From assembly GCA_045649545.1 (NCBI GenBank), contig JAZRQE010000026.1, forward strand, positions 1 to 12,542: a stretch of DNA of 12,542 nt. Direction: 5' to 3'. Below, in pieces: positions 6,328-12,542 of this stretch. Made by a program: the position numbers and the translations under genes. How positions within the stretch are numbered: position 1 is the stretch's first letter; each line of letters opens with the position of its first letter. The notes under the pieces are model-generated. The model did not search any database. It was given only the letters and a program-made list of their open reading frames with translations, and had not been told where the DNA came from. Source of the stretch: UMGS172 sp045649545 (lineage in GTDB: Bacteria > Bacillota > Clostridia > Oscillospirales > Acutalibacteraceae).

Positions 6328-6375
6328 TCAATTTAACGATAAGTTAATAATTTTGTTTTAAAGAAAGGACAAGAT

Positions 6376-7335
6376 ATGAAAGGGATATACATAACATCAA
6401 TTATCATCATCTTTATAGCAATGGTACTTTTCCCGTTAATATCAATGAACAAGACCGTTTTGCCGTCACCCACCCCGTCTTCACCTACGCAACCCTCTAC
6501 CGACGGCAAACAGCCGGAAACCTTGCGGGTGCTTGACGTCAAAGAGGACAAGGTAATTGAAATGACCGTAAAAGAATACGTTATCGGGGTTGTTTCGGCA
6601 GAAATGGCGGCTGAGTATGACTTAGAAGCCTTAAAAGCCCAAGCCGTTGTTGCCTACACCTACGCCCTCTACAAAAAGAATTTAAGAAAAAATGAAACCT
6701 ATGACGTTACCGACACAAGTGCAAAAGACCAAGCATTTTTATCGGTCAGTGAAGCCAAGGAACGGTTCGGTGACAACTATCAAAAATACACGGACAAGAT
6801 ATCTTCTGCCGTAAATGCGGTTGAAGGCAAAAAAATTATATACAACGGCAAGCCAATCCTTGCCTGCTGTCACAGTATATCGGGCGGTAAAACCGAATCT
6901 GCCGAACTACTTTGGGGTGGCAGTTATCCTTACTTAATGCCGGTAGAAAGCGCAGGTGATGTTTTAAGTTCGGGATATTTAAGTGAAGTTATTGTATCAA
7001 AGGAAGATTTTAAAACGGCATTCAAAGACCTTGAAATTGATTTTAAAGGCGAACCCGGTAAATGGATTACCAATATAAATCGTTCAACTTCGGGATATAT
7101 TTTATCACTCAAACTTTGCGGCACCGAATTAAAAGGCTCGGCAGTACGCTCGGCACTAAAACTTCGAAGCACAAATTTCGACGTATCCATAACCGATGAC
7201 AATTTTAAATTCTCCGTCAGAGGCTACGGTCACGGCGTTGGAATGAGCCAATACGGAGCACAGTATATGGCACTGCAAGGCAGTACTTACGAAGACATTA
7301 TTAAATGGTATTTTACCGGTTGCACCGTTGAATAA
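6376..7335 (+). CDS. spoIID: Stage II sporulation protein D, septal peptidoglycan lytic transglycosylase
   Basis: SpoIID cleaves glycan strands of septal peptidoglycan denuded of stem peptides. It acts with SpoIIM and SpoIIP during engulfment of the forespore, anchored in the mother-cell membrane. The 319-residue protein has a single N-terminal membrane anchor (about 4-24), a Pro/Ser/Thr linker (29-48), and the SpoIID domain to the end. Visible motifs are VKEYVIGVVSAEM at 65-77, with Glu76 at the position of the catalytic glutamate, ALKAQAVVAYTYAL at 85-98, CCHSISGGKTESAELLWG at 164-181 (the conserved HS-SGG-TE segment), and the signature RGYGHGVGMSQYGA at 282-295. An AGAAAGG ribosome site precedes ATG 6376. 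It stands alone on the plus strand, ending at a terminator shared with the convergent surface protein gene. SpoIID homologues sometimes act outside engulfment (SpoIID/LytB), so the name is confident at family level. Confidence 0.95.
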   Translation: MKGIYITSIIIIFIAMVLFPLISMNKTVLPSPTPSSPTQPSTDGKQPETLRVLDVKEDKVIEMTVKEYVIGVVSAEMAAEYDLEALKAQAVVAYTYALYKKNLRKNETYDVTDTSAKDQAFLSVSEAKERFGDNYQKYTDKISSAVNAVEGKKIIYNGKPILACCHSISGGKTESAELLWGGSYPYLMPVESAGDVLSSGYLSEVIVSKEDFKTAFKDLEIDFKGEPGKWITNINRSTSGYILSLKLCGTELKGSAVRSALKLRSTNFDVSITDDNFKFSVRGYGHGVGMSQYGAQYMALQGSTYEDIIKWYFTGCTVE

Positions 7336-7342
7336 AAGTAAT

Positions 7343-7376
7343 CCCTCCGTCAAAAATTGACGGAGGGTTGATTTTT
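7343..7376. terminator. Terminator between convergent spoIID and surface protein genes
   Basis: A perfect 11-bp stem (CCCTCCGTCAA at 7343-7353 with 7357-7367) and AAA loop are followed by TTGATTTTTA on the plus strand. It begins 8 nt after the spoIID stop and overlaps the region just beyond the surface protein stop. The minus-strand side has a weaker T-rich tail (TACTTTTATT), so bidirectional use is possible. Confidence 0.9.
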
Positions 7377-9405
7377 ATTCTTCAGTTTCTTTTTTAACTT
7401 CTTGTTTGTTTTGTTTCTTTTTCGCTAACGTAACGGCAGTCAATACTACCGCAACAAGAATCAAAATTAATGCCGATGAACCGACTAAAATCAACACTTT
7501 ATTTTCCGAGAAGAAATTTCCCTTTGGAATTTGAGCCTGCTGATTATCATCAACATCTGGTTCCGGCTCGGGCGTTGTATCAGGTGTTTGGGTATCACCC
7601 GGTTCAGGGATTTTATACCAATCAGCATAAAGCAAGGTATAGGGCGACTCTACAGTAATGGTTTCACTTTCAATTTGCTGCAAACCTTCCTTGTCATACG
7701 ACCAACCTATAAAACGGTAGCCTTCCTTTGTAGGTTTGGGAAGTGTAACAACATCGCCGATTTTAACATAGTCTGTCTCGCAGAAAGTTCCTCCCTGCGA
7801 ATCATAGCCTAATATATTTTTGTAAGTAACACCTTTACGGCGAATAACAACATCGTCAATATATACCGGTGACGATACATCGGCACGACCGGTGGCACCG
7901 TTACGAATAGCAAGTGTGTTTTTACCGTCAGAAACATCGTCTACGGAAAACTCAAACTTGCCGGTATACCAGCCGTTTTTGTCAGCCTTGGCCGACGAAT
8001 CATGAACATAGATGTTGTTAGATATATCGGCACCAACGCTTTTATATTCAGGACCGCCTATCGAATCAGTCGAAAAGCGGTTAATACCGAGTTCAAGCTT
8101 TTCTGTTGAAGTGGCAAATTTATATTTAAATGTCACGGTATATTCACCGGACTTAATGAAACACATTCCGTTATTGGGCGAATTAAATCTCAATGAATTT
8201 CTTCCGACATTCTTGAAGTATAAATATTGATTTCCTTCGAGTGACTCGTCTTTTTCAATAGTTACCTCATCATTACAATAACGCGTGTCGCCTCCGGACA
8301 ATGCTCCAAGTGTAAAGTCTTCAAAATCGTACACCGAGGGAATTACATCCCATTTGGCATAAACCGTCATACTTTTTTCGGGGAAAACAGTTACGTTCTT
8401 GGGTGTCTTCAAATCTTTAGTATACCAGCCGCTAAAATGGTATCCGTTCTTTTCAACTCTGGGAAGAGTTACGGGGTCGCCTGCCCTTCCCACCAACATA
8501 TCAACATTTTGACCGCCATTTGCGTTAAAAACAATAACGGTTGCTTCATCAACAGGTGTCCACTTTGCATAAAGTTTTGTAATTTGGTTTGATGGCATTG
8601 TAGAAGCGGCAAACTTTTTAGTCAACGCAATATCGCTGTACCATCCCTTGAACTCATAAAGGTCACGTTTTGGAGTGGGTAAAGTAACGGCTTCCCCTGA
8701 CTGTGCCATTAAAGGTTCGCAAAACTCTCCGCCGTTGGAAACAAACTCAATACCGTTAGTTGTGGCATTACACTCACTAACCGAAATTTCATCAAACTGA
8801 ATAACGGTTCTGTCAGCATTTGAGCCGATGTCCTTCGAAGGACAGGTGGGTGAAACAACATTAACAACTAATTTATTGTAATTTTCACTGCCGGTCATAC
8901 TTGCCTTAAAAACAGCAGTTGAAGTCACCCAGCCGGTGCTGTCGCCCGGATAATATGAGGCATTGGTAAATGACTTGATTTTAACCGTCTCGCCCGTGTT
9001 GCCGTCAATTCTTGCCAAGTTCAAAATTGTTGCCTGACGGTCATTTTGCTTGCCAGCAACCTGCACAATTCTGTACTTAATCGTAACAGCGTAGGTATTA
9101 CCGTCCTTTAAAACAAGGTCACTGCTGTTGGAATTATGTATAATAAATCTGGCATTTTCTGAATTATCCTTAATAAGCTGTTCCAGAACGCCCTTGCCGT
9201 CCACAGTTTTTATTGTACTGTCGGTGCAAAGTTTGGAATTAGCTACCGAAGTATAATTTCCCTCAAAATCGCAGGAATAATCTGAAACAAATGACGTTGC
9301 TGATGAACTGATTGCAAAACAGTTGCCGCACAACGTATACATCAAAGTAATTGCCAACGCAACACTCATTAATCGAGTAAATAATCTTTTCAAACGTTGC
9401 TTCAT
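7375..9405 (-). CDS. Secreted, membrane-anchored surface protein with InlB-type repeats and carbohydrate-binding-like modules
   Basis: A 676-residue exported protein. A basic, hydrophobic signal peptide (about 1-31, ending near CFA-IS) leads to a beta-rich jelly-roll-like module (about 40-213, ending VIQFDEISV). Two Listeria-Bacteroides/InlB B-type repeats follow (218-283 and 288-352, each with NGG, GDxVTLP, F-x-GWY and LYAKW). A second jelly-roll-like module (about 358-525, DFED...YIDDVVI) and a third InlB repeat (528-596) come next. A Pro/Glu/Asp/Thr linker (598-622), one membrane helix (636-660) and a Lys/Glu-rich cytoplasmic tail complete it. There is no LPXTG sortase motif, so anchoring is by the C-terminal helix. 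The modules resemble carbohydrate-binding CBM/CenC-type folds; the ligand is unknown and no catalytic domain is seen. ATG 9405 is supported by GGAGGT (9414-9419). It has its own promoter. Confidence 0.85.
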   Translation of the reverse strand: MKQRLKRLFTRLMSVALAITLMYTLCGNCFAISSSATSFVSDYSCDFEGNYTSVANSKLCTDSTIKTVDGKGVLEQLIKDNSENARFIIHNSNSSDLVLKDGNTYAVTIKYRIVQVAGKQNDRQATILNLARIDGNTGETVKIKSFTNASYYPGDSTGWVTSTAVFKASMTGSENYNKLVVNVVSPTCPSKDIGSNADRTVIQFDEISVSECNATTNGIEFVSNGGEFCEPLMAQSGEAVTLPTPKRDLYEFKGWYSDIALTKKFAASTMPSNQITKLYAKWTPVDEATVIVFNANGGQNVDMLVGRAGDPVTLPRVEKNGYHFSGWYTKDLKTPKNVTVFPEKSMTVYAKWDVIPSVYDFEDFTLGALSGGDTRYCNDEVTIEKDESLEGNQYLYFKNVGRNSLRFNSPNNGMCFIKSGEYTVTFKYKFATSTEKLELGINRFSTDSIGGPEYKSVGADISNNIYVHDSSAKADKNGWYTGKFEFSVDDVSDGKNTLAIRNGATGRADVSSPVYIDDVVIRRKGVTYKNILGYDSQGGTFCETDYVKIGDVVTLPKPTKEGYRFIGWSYDKEGLQQIESETITVESPYTLLYADWYKIPEPGDTQTPDTTPEPEPDVDDNQQAQIPKGNFFSENKVLILVGSSALILILVAVVLTAVTLAKKKQNKQEVKKETEE

Positions 9406-9437
9406 TAGAATAAACCTCCAGGATAGTATACAAGTGC

Positions 9438-9466
9438 ATTATACTAAAAATATTATGCCTTTTCAA
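9438..9466 (-). promoter_or_regulatory. Sigma-A promoter of the surface protein gene
   Basis: On the minus strand, TTGAAA (9466-9461), a 17-nt spacer and TATAAT (9443-9438) form a near-consensus promoter about 30 nt ahead of the start codon. Confidence 0.8.
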
Positions 9467-9504
9467 CAACATTTTGTAAACAAATGAAAAATTGTAAACA
9501 ATAT

Positions 9505-9538
9505 AAAAAGTCTCTGTCATTTTTTGATGACAGAGACT
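9505..9538 (-). terminator. Rho-independent terminator of argG-argH
   Basis: A perfect 12-bp stem (AGTCTCTGTCAT at 9509-9520 with 9527-9538) with a 6-nt loop is followed by a T-run on the minus strand (complement of 9505-9509). It lies about 20 nt beyond the argH stop and separates the operon from the surface protein promoter. Confidence 0.92.
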
Positions 9539-9558
9539 ACTTTGAAACTTATAAACTT

Positions 9559-10935
9559 TTAAATCTCGGAAATTCTTGATTTGAGTTCTGCTGCTTGGCG
9601 TTTTACCTCACTCGGTGCAGGACCACCGTAAACGGTACGGCCGTTAACGCATTTTTCAAGGTCAATCGCCTTGAAAACCTCATCGTTAAACTTATCGCAA
9701 ACCTTTTTGTACTCCTCTAAAGGCAAATCCTCAAGCGAAGTATTAAGTTCAATACATCTTGCTACGAGTTCACCCGTTGCTTTGTAAGCATCACGGAACG
9801 GCAAGCCCTCACCTACCAACCAATCGGCACAGTCGGTAGCATTGATAAAGCCGAACGACGCAGCCTTTCTCATATTGGCGGCGTTAACTTTCATAGTGTC
9901 AAGCATTGGCGTAAATGCAGACAAACACTTCTCGACGGTATCAACCGCATCAAAAATTGCTTCCTTGTCCTCCTGCATATCCTTGTTATATGCAAGCGGA
10001 ATACCCTTCATAGCAGTAAGCAATGCCATATTGTCACCGAAAACGCGTCCCGATTTTCCGCGAACCAACTCGGCAATATCTGGGTTCTTTTTCTGCGGCA
10101 TAATGGACGAGCCGGTCGAAAATGCATCGTCAAGTTCAATAAATTTAAACTCGCCCGAACACCAAAGAATAACCTCTTCGGCAAAACGGCTTAAATGCAC
10201 CATAATAATTGACAACGCAGATGCTAATTCAAGCACAAAGTCACGGTCGGAAACACCGTCAAGGCTGTTTCTGGTAACGCCTGACATATTAAGTTTTTGA
10301 GCAACCAGTTCCCTATTCAAAGGATAGGTTGTACCTGCTAATGCACACGAGCCCAAAGGTGACACGTTCATTCTCTTTTTGCAGTCTTTGATTCTGTCAA
10401 TATCACGCATTGCCATTTCAGCATAAGCCAACAACTGATGTCCGAAAACAATCGGTTGAGCACGCTGCAAATGTGTATAGCCCGGCATAACGGTTTCAGA
10501 ATACTCCCCAGCCTTTTCGGCGATAACTCCGACAAACTCTTTTAACATTTCAACAAGAGTATCGCACTCATCACGCAAATACAAACGAATATCCAAAGCA
10601 ACCTGGTCGTTACGGCTGCGAGCAGTATGCAAACGCTTACCTGCGTCACCGATACGGCGGGTCAACTCACCCTCTGTAAAGGTGTGAATATCTTCAGATA
10701 CATCGTCAAACTGCAGTTTACCGCTTTCAATATCAGCTAAAATACCCTTTAAACCCTCTACAATTTTTAAAGAATCTTCTTTAGTTATAATTCCGCACTC
10801 ACCAAGCATCTGGGCGTGAGCAATTGAGCCCATAATGTCCTGACGGTACATGCGGCTGTCAAACGGTAAAGAACGGTTGAAATCGTTAGTACGGGGGTCT
10901 AATTCCTTTTTAAAACGGCCTGTCCAAAGTTTCAT
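9559..10935 (-). CDS. argH: Argininosuccinate lyase
   Basis: Cleaves argininosuccinate to arginine and fumarate, the last step of arginine synthesis; it works as a cytoplasmic homotetramer of the fumarase/aspartase superfamily. The 458-residue length is typical. Conserved blocks are LWTGRF at 3-8, LHTARSRNDQVALDIRLYLRDE at 102-123, MPGYTHLQRAQP at 150-161 with the catalytic-region histidine 155, and the superfamily signature GSSIMPQKKNP at 275-285 in the mobile serine-containing active-site loop. ATG 10935 follows an AAGGTGA ribosome site. It lies 78 nt downstream of argG on the same strand and before a strong terminator, so argG-argH form an operon. The spacer holds a stable hairpin that may set relative expression. 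The gene appears intact. Confidence 0.98.
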   Translation of the reverse strand: MKLWTGRFKKELDPRTNDFNRSLPFDSRMYRQDIMGSIAHAQMLGECGIITKEDSLKIVEGLKGILADIESGKLQFDDVSEDIHTFTEGELTRRIGDAGKRLHTARSRNDQVALDIRLYLRDECDTLVEMLKEFVGVIAEKAGEYSETVMPGYTHLQRAQPIVFGHQLLAYAEMAMRDIDRIKDCKKRMNVSPLGSCALAGTTYPLNRELVAQKLNMSGVTRNSLDGVSDRDFVLELASALSIIMVHLSRFAEEVILWCSGEFKFIELDDAFSTGSSIMPQKKNPDIAELVRGKSGRVFGDNMALLTAMKGIPLAYNKDMQEDKEAIFDAVDTVEKCLSAFTPMLDTMKVNAANMRKAASFGFINATDCADWLVGEGLPFRDAYKATGELVARCIELNTSLEDLPLEEYKKVCDKFNDEVFKAIDLEKCVNGRTVYGGPAPSEVKRQAAELKSRISEI

Positions 10936-10965
10936 AAAATTTCACCTTAAAAGTTTCTTAAATGC

Positions 10966-11000
10966 CACAAAGCGCAGTGGGAATATCCCACTGCGTTGTG
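10966..11000 (-). other. Intercistronic hairpin between argG and argH
   Basis: A perfect 10-bp stem (10973-10982 with 10986-10995, CGCAGTGGGA/TCCCACTGCG) closes an ATA loop. It can extend through CACAA/TTGTG (10966-10970 with 10996-11000) past a small bulge. No T-run follows on the minus strand, so it is more likely an mRNA-processing or stability element than a full terminator. Confidence 0.7.
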
Positions 11001-11013
11001 AAAACATTAATAA

Positions 11014-12240
11014 TTATTTACCTAACTTTTTATTGAGTTTTGCCTGAACCTTAATGGGAAGTCCGAACAAATTTATAAAGCCTGCGGAATCCTTCTGGTC
11101 ATAAGCACCCTCGTCATCACCGAACGAAGCAATTTCATCATCATAAAGTGAATACGGCGAGGTAACACCGGCATTGATGATATTACCTTTGTAAAGTTTC
11201 AACTTAACATCACCGGTAACATTCTCCTGAGTCTTGTCAACAAAAGCCGAAAGTGACTCTCTTAACGGAGTAAACCACTGACCGAAGTAAACCAACTCAC
11301 CGAACTTTTGAGCAACCAACTTCTTATAATGAGAAGTATCTCTGTCAAGAGTAATAGTTTCAAGAATTTCGTGTGCCTTGTAAAGGATAGCGCCGCCGGG
11401 AGTTTCGTAAACACCGCGGCTCTTCATACCGACAAGTCTGTTTTCAACAATATCCAATAAACCGATACCGTTCTTACCGCCGATTTCGTTCAAGGTCTCA
11501 ACTATTTTGAGTCCGTCCATCTCGACGCCGTCAACCGAAGTCGGAACACCCTTTTCAAAGTGAATAGTTACATAGGTAGGGGTTTCGGGAGCCTGCTCGG
11601 GTGAAACACCCATTTCAAGGAAGCCTTCCTTGTTATACAAAGGCTCATTTGCAGGGTCTTCCAAATCCATACCCTCGTGAGATAAGTGCCATACGTTTTT
11701 ATCTTTAGAATAGTTGGTCTCACGGTTGATTTTAAGAGGGATATTATGTGCCTCGGCATACTCGATTTCTTCCTCACGTGACTTAATGTCCCAAATTCTC
11801 CAAGGAGCAATAATCTCCATATCGGGAGCGAAAGCCTTTAATGTAAGCTCAAAACGAACCTGGTCGTTACCCTTACCGGTACAACCATGGCAGATAGCGT
11901 CGGCATTTTCCTTGATTGCAATCTGGGCCAAAGCCTTTGCAATGCAAGGACGTGCGTGCGAAGTGCCAAGTAAATAACTTTCATAATCAGCACCTGCTTT
12001 AAGGCAAGGCCAAATGTAATCCTCAACATATTCCTTTTTAAGGTCTAAAACATAAAGCTTAGAAGCACCGGTCTTAATTGCCTTTTCCTCAAGTCCGTCA
12101 AGTTCAGTACCCTGACCAACGTCACCCGAAACGGCAACAACCTCACAGTTATTGTAATTTTCCTTTAACCAAGGAATAATGATAGAAGTATCAAGTCCGC
12201 CCGAATAGGCAAGAACAACCTTTTTAATTTCCTTTTTCAT
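11014..12240 (-). CDS. argG: Argininosuccinate synthase
   Basis: Joins citrulline and aspartate with ATP to form argininosuccinate, the penultimate step of arginine synthesis, as a cytoplasmic homotetramer. The 408-residue length is normal. The PP-loop ATP pyrophosphatase motif AYSGGLDTS is at 11-19. GTSHARPCIAK at 92-102 and HGCTGKGNDQVRFE at 118-131 form the citrulline/aspartate and nucleotide site. PWRIWDIKSREEEIEYA at 146-162 and the ENRLVGMKSRGVYETPGG segment further on are family-typical. GTS-H-ARP-C-IAK is a slightly unusual variant of a segment that usually has hydrophobic residues at those two places. The start ATG follows GGAGGAA with a 6-nt spacer. It leads the argG-argH operon behind a sigma-A promoter and upstream ARG boxes, so arginine repression by an ArgR/AhrC protein is expected. 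Confidence 0.98.
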   Translation of the reverse strand: MKKEIKKVVLAYSGGLDTSIIIPWLKENYNNCEVVAVSGDVGQGTELDGLEEKAIKTGASKLYVLDLKKEYVEDYIWPCLKAGADYESYLLGTSHARPCIAKALAQIAIKENADAICHGCTGKGNDQVRFELTLKAFAPDMEIIAPWRIWDIKSREEEIEYAEAHNIPLKINRETNYSKDKNVWHLSHEGMDLEDPANEPLYNKEGFLEMGVSPEQAPETPTYVTIHFEKGVPTSVDGVEMDGLKIVETLNEIGGKNGIGLLDIVENRLVGMKSRGVYETPGGAILYKAHEILETITLDRDTSHYKKLVAQKFGELVYFGQWFTPLRESLSAFVDKTQENVTGDVKLKLYKGNIINAGVTSPYSLYDDEIASFGDDEGAYDQKDSAGFINLFGLPIKVQAKLNKKLGK

Positions 12241-12275
12241 TAGTAGTTCCTCCGAAAAATTTATTCAATGCATAC

Positions 12276-12303
12276 ATTATACACTTCTGTCAGCAAAAAT
12301 CAA
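12276..12303 (-). promoter_or_regulatory. Sigma-A promoter of argG-argH
   Basis: On the minus strand, TTGATT (12303-12298), a 16-nt spacer and TATAAT (12281-12276) precede the ribosome site GGAGGAA (12253-12247). The predicted leader is only about 30 nt. Confidence 0.75.
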
Positions 12304-12318
12304 GTCTTTTTTCAAGAT

Positions 12319-12378
12319 TTTTGCATAAAATTTAATAATTATGCAAAATTTATGAATATTTATGAATTTTTATGCATA
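12319..12378. promoter_or_regulatory. ARG-box operator region upstream of argG
   Basis: Using the established ArgR/AhrC consensus WNTGAATWWWWATTCANW, the segment 12361-12378 matches at 17 of 18 positions and 12351-12368 at about 16, in an overlapping tandem. Next to them a perfect 10-bp inverted repeat, TTTTGCATAA/TTATGCAAAA (12319-12328 and 12339-12348), has arms 20 bp apart centre to centre. The block lies just upstream of the argG -35, where ArgR hexamers bind at arginine operons. The regulator gene itself is not in the window. Confidence 0.7.
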
Positions 12379-12410
12379 TTTGTGCGAAATAATAATAAAA
12401 CAAATCATAA

Positions 12411-12534
12411 CTACCGGCCGTGCCGGTAGTATGCACTGCCCCCTTAGGGCATAAGACCGGCCGAGCCTATAGGCTCGTCGAAAGGTTTGCCAACCGCAAC
12501 TCTTTCACCGGCTGCCCCTAAAGGGGCATTTTTT
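12411..12534 (+). ncRNA. GC-rich structured element with terminal hairpin; candidate small RNA or leader
   Basis: A GC-rich island follows sharply after AT-rich DNA and is mostly base-paired: 12411-12418/12422-12429 (8 bp), 12437-12441/12447-12451 (5 bp) and a palindrome at 12463-12476 (GAGCCTATAGGCTC). GTCGAAA follows at 12477-12483 and can pair, with one bulge, with CTTTCAC at 12502-12508. The segment GCCGGT (12422-12427) has three possible partners: 12413-12418, 12456-12461 and 12507-12512. It ends in the terminator at 12513-12534. No open reading frame is visible. It matches no RNA family I can name, and the downstream context is outside the window. Confidence 0.4.
12513..12534 (+). terminator. 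Rho-independent terminator, plus strand
   Basis: TGCCCC (12513-12518) pairs with GGGGCA (12523-12528) around a TAAA loop, followed directly by six T residues. No plus-strand protein gene lies upstream in the window, so it must end a transcript that begins between about 12241 and 12500, or serve as an attenuator for a gene to the right. Confidence 0.75.
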
Positions 12535-12542
12535 ATTTGCCT

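Noticed and set aside
6322..6352. Sigma-E promoter for spoIID
   Set aside because: A GTCA-like -35 is present, but no convincing sigma-E -10 (CATACAAT-like) follows at proper spacing, so I did not annotate it.
8829..8850. TGTCCTTC/GAAGGACA palindrome inside the surface protein gene
   Set aside because: It is a short perfect palindrome within clearly coding sequence, with no T-tract or nearby start; likely chance.
9842..10300. A 152-codon plus-strand open frame
   Set aside because: It is antisense to the conserved catalytic part of argH, with no domain similarity or independent start signals.
12321..12349. Plus-strand promoter TTGCAT-17-CAAAAT for the right-hand structured element
   Set aside because: The -10 is poor, and the motif overlaps the inverted repeat and operator region. 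A plus-strand start cannot be assigned from sequence alone.

Overview
The window reads as chromosomal DNA of a low-GC, endospore-forming member of the Clostridia, probably an Oscillospirales/Ruminococcaceae-type gut anaerobe. This rests on the AT-rich codon use, strong GGAGG ribosome sites, consensus sigma-A promoters, a spoIID gene, a greA-lysS pair, and a DUF2975/YozG-type HTH/DUF4173 cassette. The assignment is inference; no rRNA or other phylogenetic marker is present. Almost everything is transcribed leftward (minus strand). The exceptions are a DtxR-type regulator at the left edge and spoIID.

Layout, left to right. (1) 3-347: a DtxR/MntR-type metal-dependent repressor on the plus strand, probably cut at its 5' end by the window edge. 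Its first ~295 bases are GC-rich and its tail AT-rich, so there is a composition break inside the gene. It ends at a bidirectional terminator. (2) 550-2852: a three-gene minus-strand operon (DUF2975 membrane protein, YozG-like HTH regulator, DUF4173 membrane protein). Its sigma-A promoter is surrounded by three copies of a CGATAATTT half-site. (3) 3012-4997: greA followed by lysS, closed by a terminator. (4) 5010-5338: an intergenic stretch filled almost edge to edge with hairpins. A 28-bp terminal inverted repeat (25/28 matches) bounds a ~219-bp element that folds as two mirror-image cloverleaf-like modules, and its right end carries the -10 box of a consensus greA promoter. (5) 5339-6220: an uncharacterised multi-pass membrane protein. 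(6) 6376-7335: spoIID, the septal peptidoglycan lytic transglycosylase of engulfment. (7) 7375-9405: a secreted, membrane-anchored surface protein with jelly-roll-like modules and three InlB/Listeria-Bacteroides repeats. (8) 9559-12240: argG and argH, the last two steps of arginine synthesis, behind a sigma-A promoter and an AT-rich region with ARG boxes. (9) 12411-12542: a GC-rich set of hairpins ending in a plus-strand terminator, with no gene visible in it.

The protein-coding content is mostly housekeeping and recognisable. The undescribed material is intergenic: the inverted pair of cloverleaf modules ahead of greA, the related-looking GC-rich structured element upstream of argG, and the putative operator array of the DUF2975 operon.
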